From Bacteroidota bacterium (GTDB lineage: Bacteria; Bacteroidota; Bacteroidia; Palsa-965): a stretch of 64,000 nucleotides of DNA. The translations under genes and the position numbers were made by a program. Positions 37,820 through 45,665 of this stretch are shown here, piece after piece. The stretch is from NCBI GenBank assembly GCA_016194975.1, contig JACQAM010000003.1, positions 248,001 through 312,000 of the forward strand, read 5' to 3'. Within the stretch, counting starts at the first letter, position 1; each line of letters starts with the position of its first letter. Under the pieces are notes generated by a model. It was not told the DNA's origin. It worked only from the letters and a program-made list of their open reading frames with translations, and did no database searches.

Positions 37820-39094
37820 TTGAAATTCTTAAAACATATAACCGTTTTAGCTGCTGCATTTTTAATTTGCACGCTGAATTGCCGCGCTGAAAATATTTCA
37901 GTCGCAAATTCTTTCACTGTAACCCTTGCCGATACCGCCGGCGTTTCCTCGATCTCTTCTGATACCGCACAACCTACAGCTACCGATTTGGCATCTGTGG
38001 ACACCAATGTAGTGGATCCTCCTGCAGCGAATACTGTTACGGCAGTAAATACCGGGGAAGGAATTGATGAAACTCCTGCTTCTGATCTATATGATGATTT
38101 TGATACGACGATCGTTCACGCGGAAAAATTCGATGCGCTCACTTTCGACGATACGGTTTTCATTCCGCTGAAGGATCCTTCACATTGCGATTTCGTGATG
38201 CCGGTGAATGGGCCAATGACTTCCACATTTGCATTCCGCAGTTATCGTTATCATCTCGGTGTTGATCTGGATCTGGAAATCGGCGATTCAGTAAAATGCG
38301 CATTCGATGGAAAAGTGCGCATTGCTCAGAAAAGTAAAACTTATGGTTACGTTGTTGTAGTGCGTCATGCAAACGGACTTGAAACTTATTATGCGCATCT
38401 TTCAAAATTGCTCGTGCATCCCAACCAGGAATTAGAAGCAGGAGATGTGCTTGGCCTCGGAGGAAACACGGGACATTCATTCGGAAGTCATCTTCATTTT
38501 GAAATCCGTTTCCGCGGACAGCCCATCGATCCGAATTATCTTATTGATTTCAAAAACGGCGTTCTGCGTACCGATACTTATTGCCTCTGCAAATCAGATT
38601 TCAAATACCTGTCGAAAGTTTATAAAGTGCGCCATTATTCGAAAAAGAAAAAGAAAACATGGTACACTTATTACAATGCCGGCGGCCCTTATTATGCAAC
38701 ACCAGAAGCGAAACGTGTCATGGATGCAGTTCCCGACCCGAGGATGCCCGGAGGCGATAATGCGAATGAAAATAAAAGCAATGTAAATTCTTCTGCGCCG
38801 AAAAAAGATGATGTTCCGCAAAAAGCACCGGAACCCGCTCAGAAAAAAACAACGACCGCTGCAAAAACTTCTACTGCGTCCAACACGCAGAAAACTACTT
38901 CAACAAAAACTTCCACGCAGCAGAAACAGGTTCGTCAACCGATTGGTGATCCCGTTTATTATACGATCAAAAGTGGTGATACACTTTACGGGCTTGCGTT
39001 GAAAAATAAAACGACGGTTGCAAATATCTGCAAGCTCAATGGTATTTCTTCGAATGCAACGCTGCACGTGGGACAGAAGATCCGTTTGAAATAA
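37820..39094 (+). CDS. M23 peptidase with C-terminal LysM, TTG start
   Basis: A 424-residue cell-wall peptidase. The only credible start is TTG 37820: an in-frame TGA lies at 37796 and no ATG or GTG intervenes, while the encoded MKFLKHITVLAAAFLICTLNCRA is a good signal peptide. A Thr/Asp/Ala-rich linker leads to the M23 domain: RYHLGVDLD (zinc ligands His 145, Asp 149), ETYYAHLSKL and SHLHFEIRFRG (HxH at 224-226). After a Lys/Thr-rich low-complexity linker the end is a LysM peptidoglycan-binding domain (YTIKSGDTLYGLALKNK). All catalytic positions are present. A paralogue of the same layout is at 43538-44542. Confidence 0.9.
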   Translation: MKFLKHITVLAAAFLICTLNCRAENISVANSFTVTLADTAGVSSISSDTAQPTATDLASVDTNVVDPPAANTVTAVNTGEGIDETPASDLYDDFDTTIVHAEKFDALTFDDTVFIPLKDPSHCDFVMPVNGPMTSTFAFRSYRYHLGVDLDLEIGDSVKCAFDGKVRIAQKSKTYGYVVVVRHANGLETYYAHLSKLLVHPNQELEAGDVLGLGGNTGHSFGSHLHFEIRFRGQPIDPNYLIDFKNGVLRTDTYCLCKSDFKYLSKVYKVRHYSKKKKKTWYTYYNAGGPYYATPEAKRVMDAVPDPRMPGGDNANENKSNVNSSAPKKDDVPQKAPEPAQKKTTTAAKTSTASNTQKTTSTKTSTQQKQVRQPIGDPVYYTIKSGDTLYGLALKNKTTVANICKLNGISSNATLHVGQKIRLK

Positions 39095-39103
39095 GTGGGG
39101 TAG

Positions 39104-39213
39104 TACGAAAAGTTTACTGAAAGTTGCGAAATGCGAAAGCGTGCCAAAAATGAATTCTGGAAATTGAATTTCGTACTCATCTGCATTTAGTAACTTTCAG
39201 TAAACTTTTCGTA
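39104..39213. mobile_element. 110-bp hairpin element with long terminal inverted repeats
   Basis: The left arm starting TACGAAAAGTTTACTGAAAG (39104) and the inverse right arm ending at 39213 match over 31 bases with two mismatches; the outer 22 are identical. The ~48-base centre is unrelated. No clear target duplication is seen. It fills the 131-base gap between the M23 peptidase and the next gene and could also act as a terminator hairpin in RNA. Confidence 0.65.
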
Positions 39214-39225
39214 TTTCGTACTCCA

Positions 39226-39501
39226 ATGAATACACAACCTCAGAATTTTCCTCCACAGAATCCTGCTCCCAAGCCGCAAACAAGATCTGGCGCTATCACC
39301 GGAATTCTTTTTATTGTTGCGCTCATTATTACTGCTGTTCTTATGTTCGGAGATTACTGGCCGGTGACCTGGCTGGAAGATCTGCAGCAAAGTTGGTTCG
39401 GCGGATATTATGTGAAACTTACTTTCCTGCTCTCTACTTTTCTTATCTGGTTGCCAATGTTCGGAATACAGAAACTGGTCCAGTTGCTGATGAAGAAATA
39501 A
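39226..39501 (+). CDS. Small two-helix membrane protein, unknown
   Basis: A 91-residue protein of unknown function. The N-terminal 24 residues are rich in Pro, Gln and Asn (NTQPQNFPPQNPAPKPQ), followed by helix 1 (GILFIVALIITAVLMFG), a loop with WPVTWLEDLQQSWFGGYY and helix 2 (LTFLLSTFLIWLPMFGI), ending LLMKK. The Lys/Arg distribution suggests an inner-membrane hairpin. It starts 12 bases after the hairpin element and converges with the WG-repeat gene. Codon use resembles the neighbours. Confidence 0.65.
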   Translation: MNTQPQNFPPQNPAPKPQTRSGAITGILFIVALIITAVLMFGDYWPVTWLEDLQQSWFGGYYVKLTFLLSTFLIWLPMFGIQKLVQLLMKK

Positions 39502-39525
39502 TTCTTTGCTGATTCTCAGAAAATT

Positions 39526-41637
39526 TTATTGCACGCCGGATTCTTTCCAGGTAAAACTGCAACTGATGATGTTATAGTAACCGGACTGATCATTCATTTC
39601 CACTCGCACGAGCGATGACGATTGAAATTCGATGGAAGAATAAATACAGGGAAGAATCATATTGCCATTTTTGTCGAGCAACCCTTTGCCGGTTTCCTTT
39701 TCTACAAAAAGAAATTCTCCTTCAGGATCAATTTCATCGTATTGTGGCGGAATAATCCATTTCCCTTTCGTGTCAATGATTCCAGTTCCATCTTCGGTTT
39801 TCACGATCGCAGTTCCGTTTGAAAAAATTCCGGCCAATTCAAACTGGTAAGGGATAACGAGCCGTATTTTATTATCAATATATCCCCACTGATCTTTTTT
39901 CTTTACCGGCGCAAGTCCATTACCAAACGGAAGAATGTCATCGAACTGAATTGGCACCACCACTTTTCCCGTAGAATCGATCATCCCGCATTTCCCGTTC
40001 TTCTTCACACGCACCATTCCCTTACTGAATTCACTTTCCCCGGCAAGATTTTTATCCACCTGGTAAATGCACGGTATTGCCAGAGTTCCGTCCTTGCGGA
40101 TAAAACCACAGTTGTCTTCCAACACAACCATTGCAAAACCTTCGCTGAATTTCCCGATCGAAGAATATTCACACGGAAGTATTATTTTTCCGTCGGAAGA
40201 AAGAAGTCCGTATTTCCCGTCGCGCTCCACGCGGATCACACCGTCCGTTTCATTGAACCAGTCGAACTTCCCGAGAAATTTTTTATTCCCGTTGTGATCG
40301 ATCTCATAATAACCTGAAGTATCTGCAACAAAAGAATATCCATTGTAAAAATCACCGGCTTTATCATAACGACACGGGATCACTTCCGTTCCGAACATAT
40401 CGATGTAGCCGTATTTCCCATCGCGCAGCACCAGCGCACGCGCATCAGAAAAATCGCCGATCTCATCATACATCACCGGCACAACAAGATGTCCGGCGCG
40501 ATCAGTGAGGCCTTCTTTCTCCTTCACTTTCACCAGTGCAAGTCCTTTCGAAAAAGATTCCACTTCATCGTACCGGAAAGGAATAAGTGTTTTACCATTC
40601 TTGCCAATGAATCCGCTTTTATCGTCGAGGCCGGCTGCTGCTGCTCCGTCGGAAAAATTTTCCACCCAATCATACACGCATGGAATTGCGATCGTACCGG
40701 TGCTGTCCATGAAACCCCATTTCCCATTTTCTTTCACCGGAAAAAATTTTGTCATAGAAAGGCGCAGATCCTCGCTGATCGTTTCTTTAAAAGGAAAATC
40801 GGGATAGTCGATCCAGAATTGAGCGATGGTCGTGGATTTTCCATCGGAAGTGTAAAGCGCATAAATTCTTTTCCATGCATCATCCACATTCCTGTTCGCT
40901 GGATAATCGTGAATGAAAGCGCGGTATTCAGCAATGTTGTGATCGGGAACTGATAAAGTGTAAATGCTATCCTGCGCGAGTGAAACATACGGACTTGCCG
41001 GATATTTTTCAATGAATGCGGAGAAGGAAGAAATTTTTCCGGAAGAGGTCATGTCGGCAAAAAGCAATTTCTCATAGAGCGCCATTGCTTCGGGATATTG
41101 CGCGGATGCGGGATATGTTTGAGCAAACTCAAAATAATTTTTCCAGGTTCCGCCGGCAACTGCATTTGCAAATGCGAGTTGATCACGGATAACAGTCGCT
41201 TCATTCGTAAGTACGGATCCGCAATATTCTTCGAGGTAAATATTCATCGCTTCTTCGGTTCCCTTTTTTTTCGCGAGCAGAAATCCTAAGGTATCGATCT
41301 TCATTTTCAGAACGGCAATCGCCGAATCATTCACACCCGATCGTTCCATGCGTGCTTTTTCTTTTGCAGATGAATTCTTCCATTGCCATTGGCTAAGGGT
41401 AATGGAACTGTGCGCAAGCGAAACATCATGGAAAGGATTATCAGTTCTTGAATAAATAAGTGCGAGGCCGTAACCAGCGGCTGCAGGATGATGCGCCTCT
41501 GCTGAACGGAATATTTTTCTTGCTTCGAAATAATTGTAACGCCCGAGTTCTTCGAAAGCTTTTTCGATCTTACCCGCATGAAGAAGCCTGGCCGAGAATA
41601 AAATGTAAAGGACAATGAAAAATATTTTCCGGAACAT
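39526..41637 (-). CDS. WG-repeat protein
   Basis: A 703-residue exported protein. ATG 41637 begins the signal peptide (MFRKIFFIVLYILFSARLLHA); the frame itself opens 21 codons earlier. Residues ~25-310 are alpha-helical and TPR-like (RYNYFEARKIFRSAEAHHPA). From ~residue 300 onwards there are about ten WG repeats, each of the pattern GKWGFMDSTGTIAIPCVYDW...FSDG, including GKYGYID, GKYGLLSSDGKIILP and DQWGYIDNKIRLVIP. WG repeats form a propeller-like interaction surface of unknown ligand. No T9SS signal or lipobox is visible, so a periplasmic location is likely. Confidence 0.85.
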   Translation of the reverse strand: MFRKIFFIVLYILFSARLLHAGKIEKAFEELGRYNYFEARKIFRSAEAHHPAAAGYGLALIYSRTDNPFHDVSLAHSSITLSQWQWKNSSAKEKARMERSGVNDSAIAVLKMKIDTLGFLLAKKKGTEEAMNIYLEEYCGSVLTNEATVIRDQLAFANAVAGGTWKNYFEFAQTYPASAQYPEAMALYEKLLFADMTSSGKISSFSAFIEKYPASPYVSLAQDSIYTLSVPDHNIAEYRAFIHDYPANRNVDDAWKRIYALYTSDGKSTTIAQFWIDYPDFPFKETISEDLRLSMTKFFPVKENGKWGFMDSTGTIAIPCVYDWVENFSDGAAAAGLDDKSGFIGKNGKTLIPFRYDEVESFSKGLALVKVKEKEGLTDRAGHLVVPVMYDEIGDFSDARALVLRDGKYGYIDMFGTEVIPCRYDKAGDFYNGYSFVADTSGYYEIDHNGNKKFLGKFDWFNETDGVIRVERDGKYGLLSSDGKIILPCEYSSIGKFSEGFAMVVLEDNCGFIRKDGTLAIPCIYQVDKNLAGESEFSKGMVRVKKNGKCGMIDSTGKVVVPIQFDDILPFGNGLAPVKKKDQWGYIDNKIRLVIPYQFELAGIFSNGTAIVKTEDGTGIIDTKGKWIIPPQYDEIDPEGEFLFVEKETGKGLLDKNGNMILPCIYSSIEFQSSSLVRVEMNDQSGYYNIISCSFTWKESGVQ

Positions 41638-41725
41638 CACTGTCAAATTTAGGATAAGAATTCTGTCTTTGATTTTGAGAGCGGCGATATTATTCAACAA
41701 CAGTCACACGGATTACATTCTGAAT

Positions 41726-41733
41726 TAAATTTG
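41726..41733 (+). promoter_or_regulatory. -7 box of a small membrane protein gene, nearly leaderless
   Basis: TAAATTTG ends three bases before ATG 41737, so the transcript would begin at or immediately next to the start codon. No -33 element stands out. Confidence 0.45.
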
Positions 41734-41736
41734 CAG

Positions 41737-41931
41737 ATGCATTTCTCGCAAGGACAGATCGCCTTCGTTATTTTTTTCATTTCGGTTTTCACTATTGCTC
41801 TTATCTGGTCCTACCGCAAAGACAAAACGACGAACCGCAGGAATTATTCCGGGGTCTGGAAAGTGCTTATTACGATCATTATTGTTATTGCCGCTATCTC
41901 TTACATTCTGAAAAATCTCAGAGTACATTGA
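41737..41931 (+). CDS. Small two-helix membrane protein, unknown
   Basis: A 64-residue protein with two hydrophobic helices (IAFVIFFISVFTIALIWSY and VLITIIIVIAAISYIL) separated by a basic loop (RKDKTTNRRNYSG) and ending in a basic tail. A TTG six bases upstream is in frame, but ATG 41737 is preferred. The gene diverges from the WG-repeat gene. I do not recognise the family; topology suggests both ends outside the cytosol by the positive-inside rule, with the basic loop inside. Confidence 0.6.
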   Translation: MHFSQGQIAFVIFFISVFTIALIWSYRKDKTTNRRNYSGVWKVLITIIIVIAAISYILKNLRVH

Positions 41932-42072
41932 TGTTCAGTATATTGAGAAATCTCCATCGACCAATAAATTATTTGATACGATAAAAGCGGATTTTCGACG
42001 CCCGATATTGACTTGTGCGGGGCGATTTGGTAAATTCGCATTCAGTTTAAAGGCCTTTAAATCAACTGCACA

Positions 42073-42864
42073 ATGAAATTCATTCTTTCTTTTATCATGA
42101 TATCTTTTTCCGCGCACCTGCTCGCCGGTAACGGAACACTTATTGTGGAAGGAAAATATCAGAATAAAAATGTGTACGTGCAGAATTCTTTCAATGAGAA
42201 TGGCATCGGATTTTGTGCTTATGAAGTTTATGTGAATGGAATCCGCTCTACTGATGAAGTGAATTCTTCGGCTTTCGAGATTGACCTGCGAAATTACAAT
42301 CTGAACACAGGCGATAAAGTAGAGATCCAGATCTTTCATAAAGAAGGTTGCGAACCGCGCGTGTTGAATCCCGATGCGCTCAAGCCGCGTCCTACTTTCG
42401 CAACAAAGTCAATCAGCATTTCTCAGAATGGATTACTGACATGGACCACTACCGGGGAAATTGGTTCTCTTCCATTTGTGATTGAACAATATCGTTGGAG
42501 CAAATGGATTTACATTGGTGAAGTGCAGGGTGTGGGTACAGCCACAGAAAATAATTATTCTTTTCAGGTTACACCTCATTCCGGAGAAAATAAATTCCGT
42601 GTAAAACAGGTTGGTTTCGGCAAAGAAGTGAAATACACACCGGAAGTCACTTACACTCCAACTGACAAACCTGTCCTGACATTTAAACAATCAGACGATT
42701 CGAAAACGATCACGCTTTCCGGCGAATCGCTTTATGAATTATATGATGGTTATGGAAATGTGATATTGAAGGGATACGGCAGCAAGATCGATCTTTCGGT
42801 TTTTGATAAGGGGCCTTACTACCTTTGCTTCGATGATACCGTGGTGCAGGTTGTGCGCAAATAA
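42073..42864 (+). CDS. Secreted protein of unknown function
   Basis: A 263-residue exported protein with signal peptide MKFILSFIMISFSAHLLAG. The body looks all-beta: an N-terminal unit (GTLIVEGKYQNKNVYVQN, FCAYEVYVNGIRST), then a fibronectin/Ig-like unit (ISISQNGLLTWTTTGEIGSL, NKFRVKQVGFGKEVKYTPEV) and a short end domain (LYDGYGNVILKGYGSK) reminiscent of the last strands of a T9SS domain but without the PNP motif. A TTGACT and TAAATT pair 17 bases apart (about 42009-42037) could be its promoter. Function cannot be assigned. Confidence 0.7.
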   Translation: MKFILSFIMISFSAHLLAGNGTLIVEGKYQNKNVYVQNSFNENGIGFCAYEVYVNGIRSTDEVNSSAFEIDLRNYNLNTGDKVEIQIFHKEGCEPRVLNPDALKPRPTFATKSISISQNGLLTWTTTGEIGSLPFVIEQYRWSKWIYIGEVQGVGTATENNYSFQVTPHSGENKFRVKQVGFGKEVKYTPEVTYTPTDKPVLTFKQSDDSKTITLSGESLYELYDGYGNVILKGYGSKIDLSVFDKGPYYLCFDDTVVQVVRK

Positions 42865-42889
42865 ATTCCAATTTTTTTTTCTGAAATTT

Positions 42890-43531
42890 TTACGAGAGCA
42901 TAACTTCCAGTTCGGAGTAGATCATTGCCGTTGCGCCCCAGAGGATCTGTCCGTTGATCAGGTAACACGGCGCATCAATGAACATATTTTTTCCGATCAC
43001 AATTTTTTTTCTTGATTTCAAGGTCTCATCAAAGATCTGCGCAAGGCGGAATTCAATGATGTCGTCCACTTCTGCGGGATTCTGTTTCCATTGTGGTTTT
43101 TCCTTCGCATAAACAATGTAGGGCTGCACGAGAAAATTACTTACCGGTATATACAAAGGCGTAAGTGCGCCGAGAATATTTTTTTTTGCAAAACGAACAC
43201 CCACTTCTTCTTCCGTTTCCCGCAGTGCAGTTTGCAAAAGTGTTTCATCGCGCTTATCCATTTTTCCTCCGGGCAATGCCAGTTGACCACTGTGTGTTCC
43301 ATCGTAACTCGGCCGGCGAATGAGCATCGAAAATATTTCTCCTTTCTCAGGATAGAGGCAAAGCGATACCGCACTTTTTAAATGAGAGGGATTCTGTTTC
43401 AGGTAATCATCGGTTGGAATTCGCAGTCGCGACGTCATCCTGTTCTGCGCACCTTCGCCCGGCAATGGAGATTTGAATCGTTGCTGAAGTTTTTCGAAAA
43501 ATATTTCCGGTTGCTGCAAAGAATTTTTCAT
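42890..43531 (-). CDS. Nudix hydrolase, CoA pyrophosphatase type
   Basis: A 213-residue cytosolic hydrolase. The signature MLIRRPSYDGTHSGQLALPG followed by GKMDKRDETLLQTALRETEE matches the NUDT7/CoA-diphosphatase subgroup, where the sequence before the Nudix box contacts CoA and RETEEE carries the metal ligands. It probably cleaves CoA or acyl-CoA to 3',5'-ADP and phosphopantetheine. It starts six bases after the stop of the M23 peptidase gene on the same strand, implying co-transcription, though no functional link is obvious. Confidence 0.88.
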   Translation of the reverse strand: MKNSLQQPEIFFEKLQQRFKSPLPGEGAQNRMTSRLRIPTDDYLKQNPSHLKSAVSLCLYPEKGEIFSMLIRRPSYDGTHSGQLALPGGKMDKRDETLLQTALRETEEEVGVRFAKKNILGALTPLYIPVSNFLVQPYIVYAKEKPQWKQNPAEVDDIIEFRLAQIFDETLKSRKKIVIGKNMFIDAPCYLINGQILWGATAMIYSELEVMLS

Positions 43532-43537
43532 TTCCGG

Positions 43538-44542
43538 TCAATAAGTTCCCATTGGATTTTCAGCCGGCTGTACCCGTACTTTCATTCCTGCTTTCAATCG
43601 CACATATCCTTCCCATCCATTGTACTCACGCAATTCAGCGATTGTAATTCCGTAATGCTGCGCAATTTTCACCAGGTTGTCTCCCCGCACAACCATGTGA
43701 TATTCGAGTCCTGCCGGACGAACTGCGAATCCTTGTTTAGTGCGAACGAGAAAAAATTTTTCCGTGATAAGTTGGTGCGTTTTCAGATCGATGACATAAG
43801 CAGGATCAAATGCGACGCCGCGAAAACGCAATTCAAAATGCAAATGTGTTCCGGTGGAATGTCCGGTTGATCCACCAAGGCCGATGAGCTGTCCTGATGT
43901 AACAATGTCTCCCGGTTTTACTTTCAATCGCGCAAGATGGCCGTAAACAGTTTCAAGACCGTTGTAATGACGGATGATAATTACATTTCCATAGCCGCCA
44001 TTATTTCCTGCAAAACGAACCATTCCGCTGAATGCCGCACGCACCGTGTCTTTATAATTCAGATCAATATCTATTCCGCGATGATAAGCAGTATCGCGCC
44101 AACCGAATTCAGAAGTGATCGGGCCATTGTAAGGAAAATAAAATTCGCCGGAAACACCGGAAGAAATATCAAGCGCAGTGATCGTATCTGATTTGTAAAG
44201 ACTGTCACTGTATGGAAATAAATGTTTCGTATCCCAGCTTCCGTAAAAACGATTGGCAGGATAAAACGCAAATTCGGCCGGGTCATTTTTTACGAACGAA
44301 CTTTCAATATCGCGGATGCGTGACTGAATTACGCCGATCAGTTCTTTTTCATGCGAGTCGGCGTCCATGAGTGAATCCATCAGCAGGATAAGTTCGGGTT
44401 CACTCATCTCTTCCACTTCATGCGTAATGCGTGATGCGTTAGTGCTCGTGCAAAGCGTATCCCCGCCTGCGCGCAGTGTGTGCACGCCGAAAGTGAAGAA
44501 TATCACTGCCGCAAAAAGAATGTGCCTGAAAGGAGAAAACAA
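43538..44542 (-). CDS. M23 peptidase with C-terminal LysM
   Basis: A 334-residue exported murein peptidase. The N-terminus is hydrophobic (ILFAAVIFFTFGVHTLRA), followed by a helical segment with EEMSEPELILLMDSL. The M23 domain has AYHRGIDIDLN (zinc His and Asp), ETVYGHLARL and THLHFELRFRG (HxH). The LysM-like end reads YHMVVRGDNLVKIAQHYG. Layout and key motifs match the paralogue at 37820-39094, but it lacks the long Lys/Thr linker. All zinc ligands are present, so it should cleave peptidoglycan cross-links or stem peptides. The Nudix gene follows immediately. Confidence 0.9.
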   Translation of the reverse strand: MFSPFRHILFAAVIFFTFGVHTLRAGGDTLCTSTNASRITHEVEEMSEPELILLMDSLMDADSHEKELIGVIQSRIRDIESSFVKNDPAEFAFYPANRFYGSWDTKHLFPYSDSLYKSDTITALDISSGVSGEFYFPYNGPITSEFGWRDTAYHRGIDIDLNYKDTVRAAFSGMVRFAGNNGGYGNVIIIRHYNGLETVYGHLARLKVKPGDIVTSGQLIGLGGSTGHSTGTHLHFELRFRGVAFDPAYVIDLKTHQLITEKFFLVRTKQGFAVRPAGLEYHMVVRGDNLVKIAQHYGITIAELREYNGWEGYVRLKAGMKVRVQPAENPMGTY

Positions 44543-44612
44543 AATAAGTGTGAGATGTGTGTATTACTAAGGTAAGAAAAAGAAAGAAGGGAAATAGCAT
44601 AACAGAAATACC

Positions 44613-44740
44613 GGTAGTGGCTCAGTTTGCTCTTTTCCGATTCAACTTCGCGCCTTGGCGCCTTCGCGGTTCCTAAACCATTCTTTTATTAAACCGCAAA
44701 GACGCTAAGGCGCTAAGAATTTTCAAACTGACCCACTACC
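44613..44740. mobile_element. 128-bp MITE-like element with 8-bp target duplication
   Basis: Terminal inverted repeats GGTAGTGGCTCAGTTTG (44613-44629) and CAAACTGACCCACTACC (44724-44740) match over 17 bp with one mismatch. The element is bracketed by perfect direct repeats GAAATACC at 44605-44612 and 44741-44748. Inside, CGCGCCTTGGCGCCTTCGCGGTT and an inverse AACCGCAAAGACGCTAAGG pair imperfectly, so the whole element can fold. It has no coding capacity. It lies 46 bases past the 3' end of tRNA-Gly. Confidence 0.88.
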
Positions 44741-44786
44741 GAAATACCAAATTCTCAAAAGCCAAATTTCCTTGTAAGAAAACCGG

Positions 44787-44859
44787 AGCGGAAAACGGGG
44801 ATCGAACCCGCGACCTTCAGCTTGGGAAGCTGACGCTCTACCATCTGAGCTATTTCCGC
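44787..44859 (-). tRNA. tRNA-Gly (anticodon CCC)
   Basis: Cloverleaf on the minus strand. The acceptor arm is GCGGAAA (44859-44853) with TTTCCGC (44794-44788) and discriminator T. The D arm is GCTC...GAGC, the anticodon arm TCAGC-TTCCCAA-GCTGA with CCC at positions 34-36, and the T arm has GGTTCGATCCC. CCA is not encoded. Confidence 0.96.
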
Positions 44860-45249
44860 TTTTTTTCTTCAAACAATCCGCAAAGAATATTAGCAACGTA
44901 GTAAATATTCCCCGGAGCATAAAATAAAAATAGAAGACAATATTTTCTATGAGCCATCGCAAAATGAAAATGCCCATAAGCGGAATAAGTGCGGGCAAAC
45001 TGTATTCAATTCAAAGCCAATTGCGAAATACATAACGGAATGCCGGAATATTCCAGCGCGAGGGAATGGTCAATAATAATAATAATGAAAGCTGAGATGT
45101 CAATGTAAATTTGGGCTATATTCTTAAAACACTGATTATTAGCTAAATGTGAATGGCCTGGTGTTTGCTCATGGTTGAGAAGAGCAATAGTTATCGCTTG
45201 GAAAATAAACTGATTTGGCTTAGTTTTACCTAACAAAAAGCAAACGCAA
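44860..45249. other. Gene-free stretch before a small periplasmic protein gene
   Basis: About 390 bases without a credible gene. TAAATTTG at 45106-45113 matches the -7 box and would give a leader of roughly 135 bases for the gene at 45250; no clear -33 element or riboswitch-like structure is visible. Confidence 0.35.
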
Positions 45250-45612
45250 ATGAAACATATCGTTATTCTATTCAGTCTCGTATTCTCGTTTGGCCTCGCA
45301 AACGCACAAACGGCAGATCGCGCATCCGACCAGGACCGCGCGCATACGCAGGCGCTCCGCATGAAAAAAAATCTCACCCTGAGTGATGATCAGACCACGA
45401 AAGTGGAAGCTGTTCTTCTCGCACGGCTCCAGGCGATCGACGCGATCAAAAAAGAAACCGACAAATCTGCTTCGCAACAAGAGTCAGAGATCGATGCGGT
45501 GAAAACTGAAAAAGACAATGAGCTCGCAACGATCCTCACTGCCGATCAGTATGCACAGTACAAACACATGCAGCAAATGAGAAAAGACCGCGCTGCTCAA
45601 TCGGGAGAATAA
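45250..45612 (+). CDS. Small periplasmic helical protein, Spy/DUF4890-like
   Basis: A 120-residue protein with signal peptide MKHIVILFSLVFSFGLANAQ. The mature part is entirely helical and highly charged: RMKKNLTLSDDQTTKVEAVL, a Lys/Glu-rich centre and ATILTADQYAQYKHMQQMRK. Paired 'LTxxQ'-like turns (LTLSDDQ, LTADQY) recall the Spy/CpxP chaperone group and the DUF4890-type proteins common in Bacteroidota. The role may be envelope stress or metal binding; this is inference from the motif. A strong terminator follows. Confidence 0.7.
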   Translation: MKHIVILFSLVFSFGLANAQTADRASDQDRAHTQALRMKKNLTLSDDQTTKVEAVLLARLQAIDAIKKETDKSASQQESEIDAVKTEKDNELATILTADQYAQYKHMQQMRKDRAAQSGE

Positions 45613-45633
45613 TATTCCTGGAATTTTTTCTGG

Positions 45634-45665
45634 AAAACCTCTGCGTAAATCGCGGAGGTTTTTTT
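45634..45665 (+). terminator. Rho-independent terminator
   Basis: AACCTCTGCG (45636-45645) pairs with CGCGGAGGTT (45651-45660, one G-T) around a 5-base loop and is followed by six or more T. It terminates the gene at 45250 and overlaps the end of the convergent gene at 45664. Confidence 0.88.

Noticed and set aside
45006-45377. Leftward 123-codon frame
   Set aside because: Overlaps the gene at 45250 in antisense and has a composition and Cys/Ser-rich content typical of a shadow frame.
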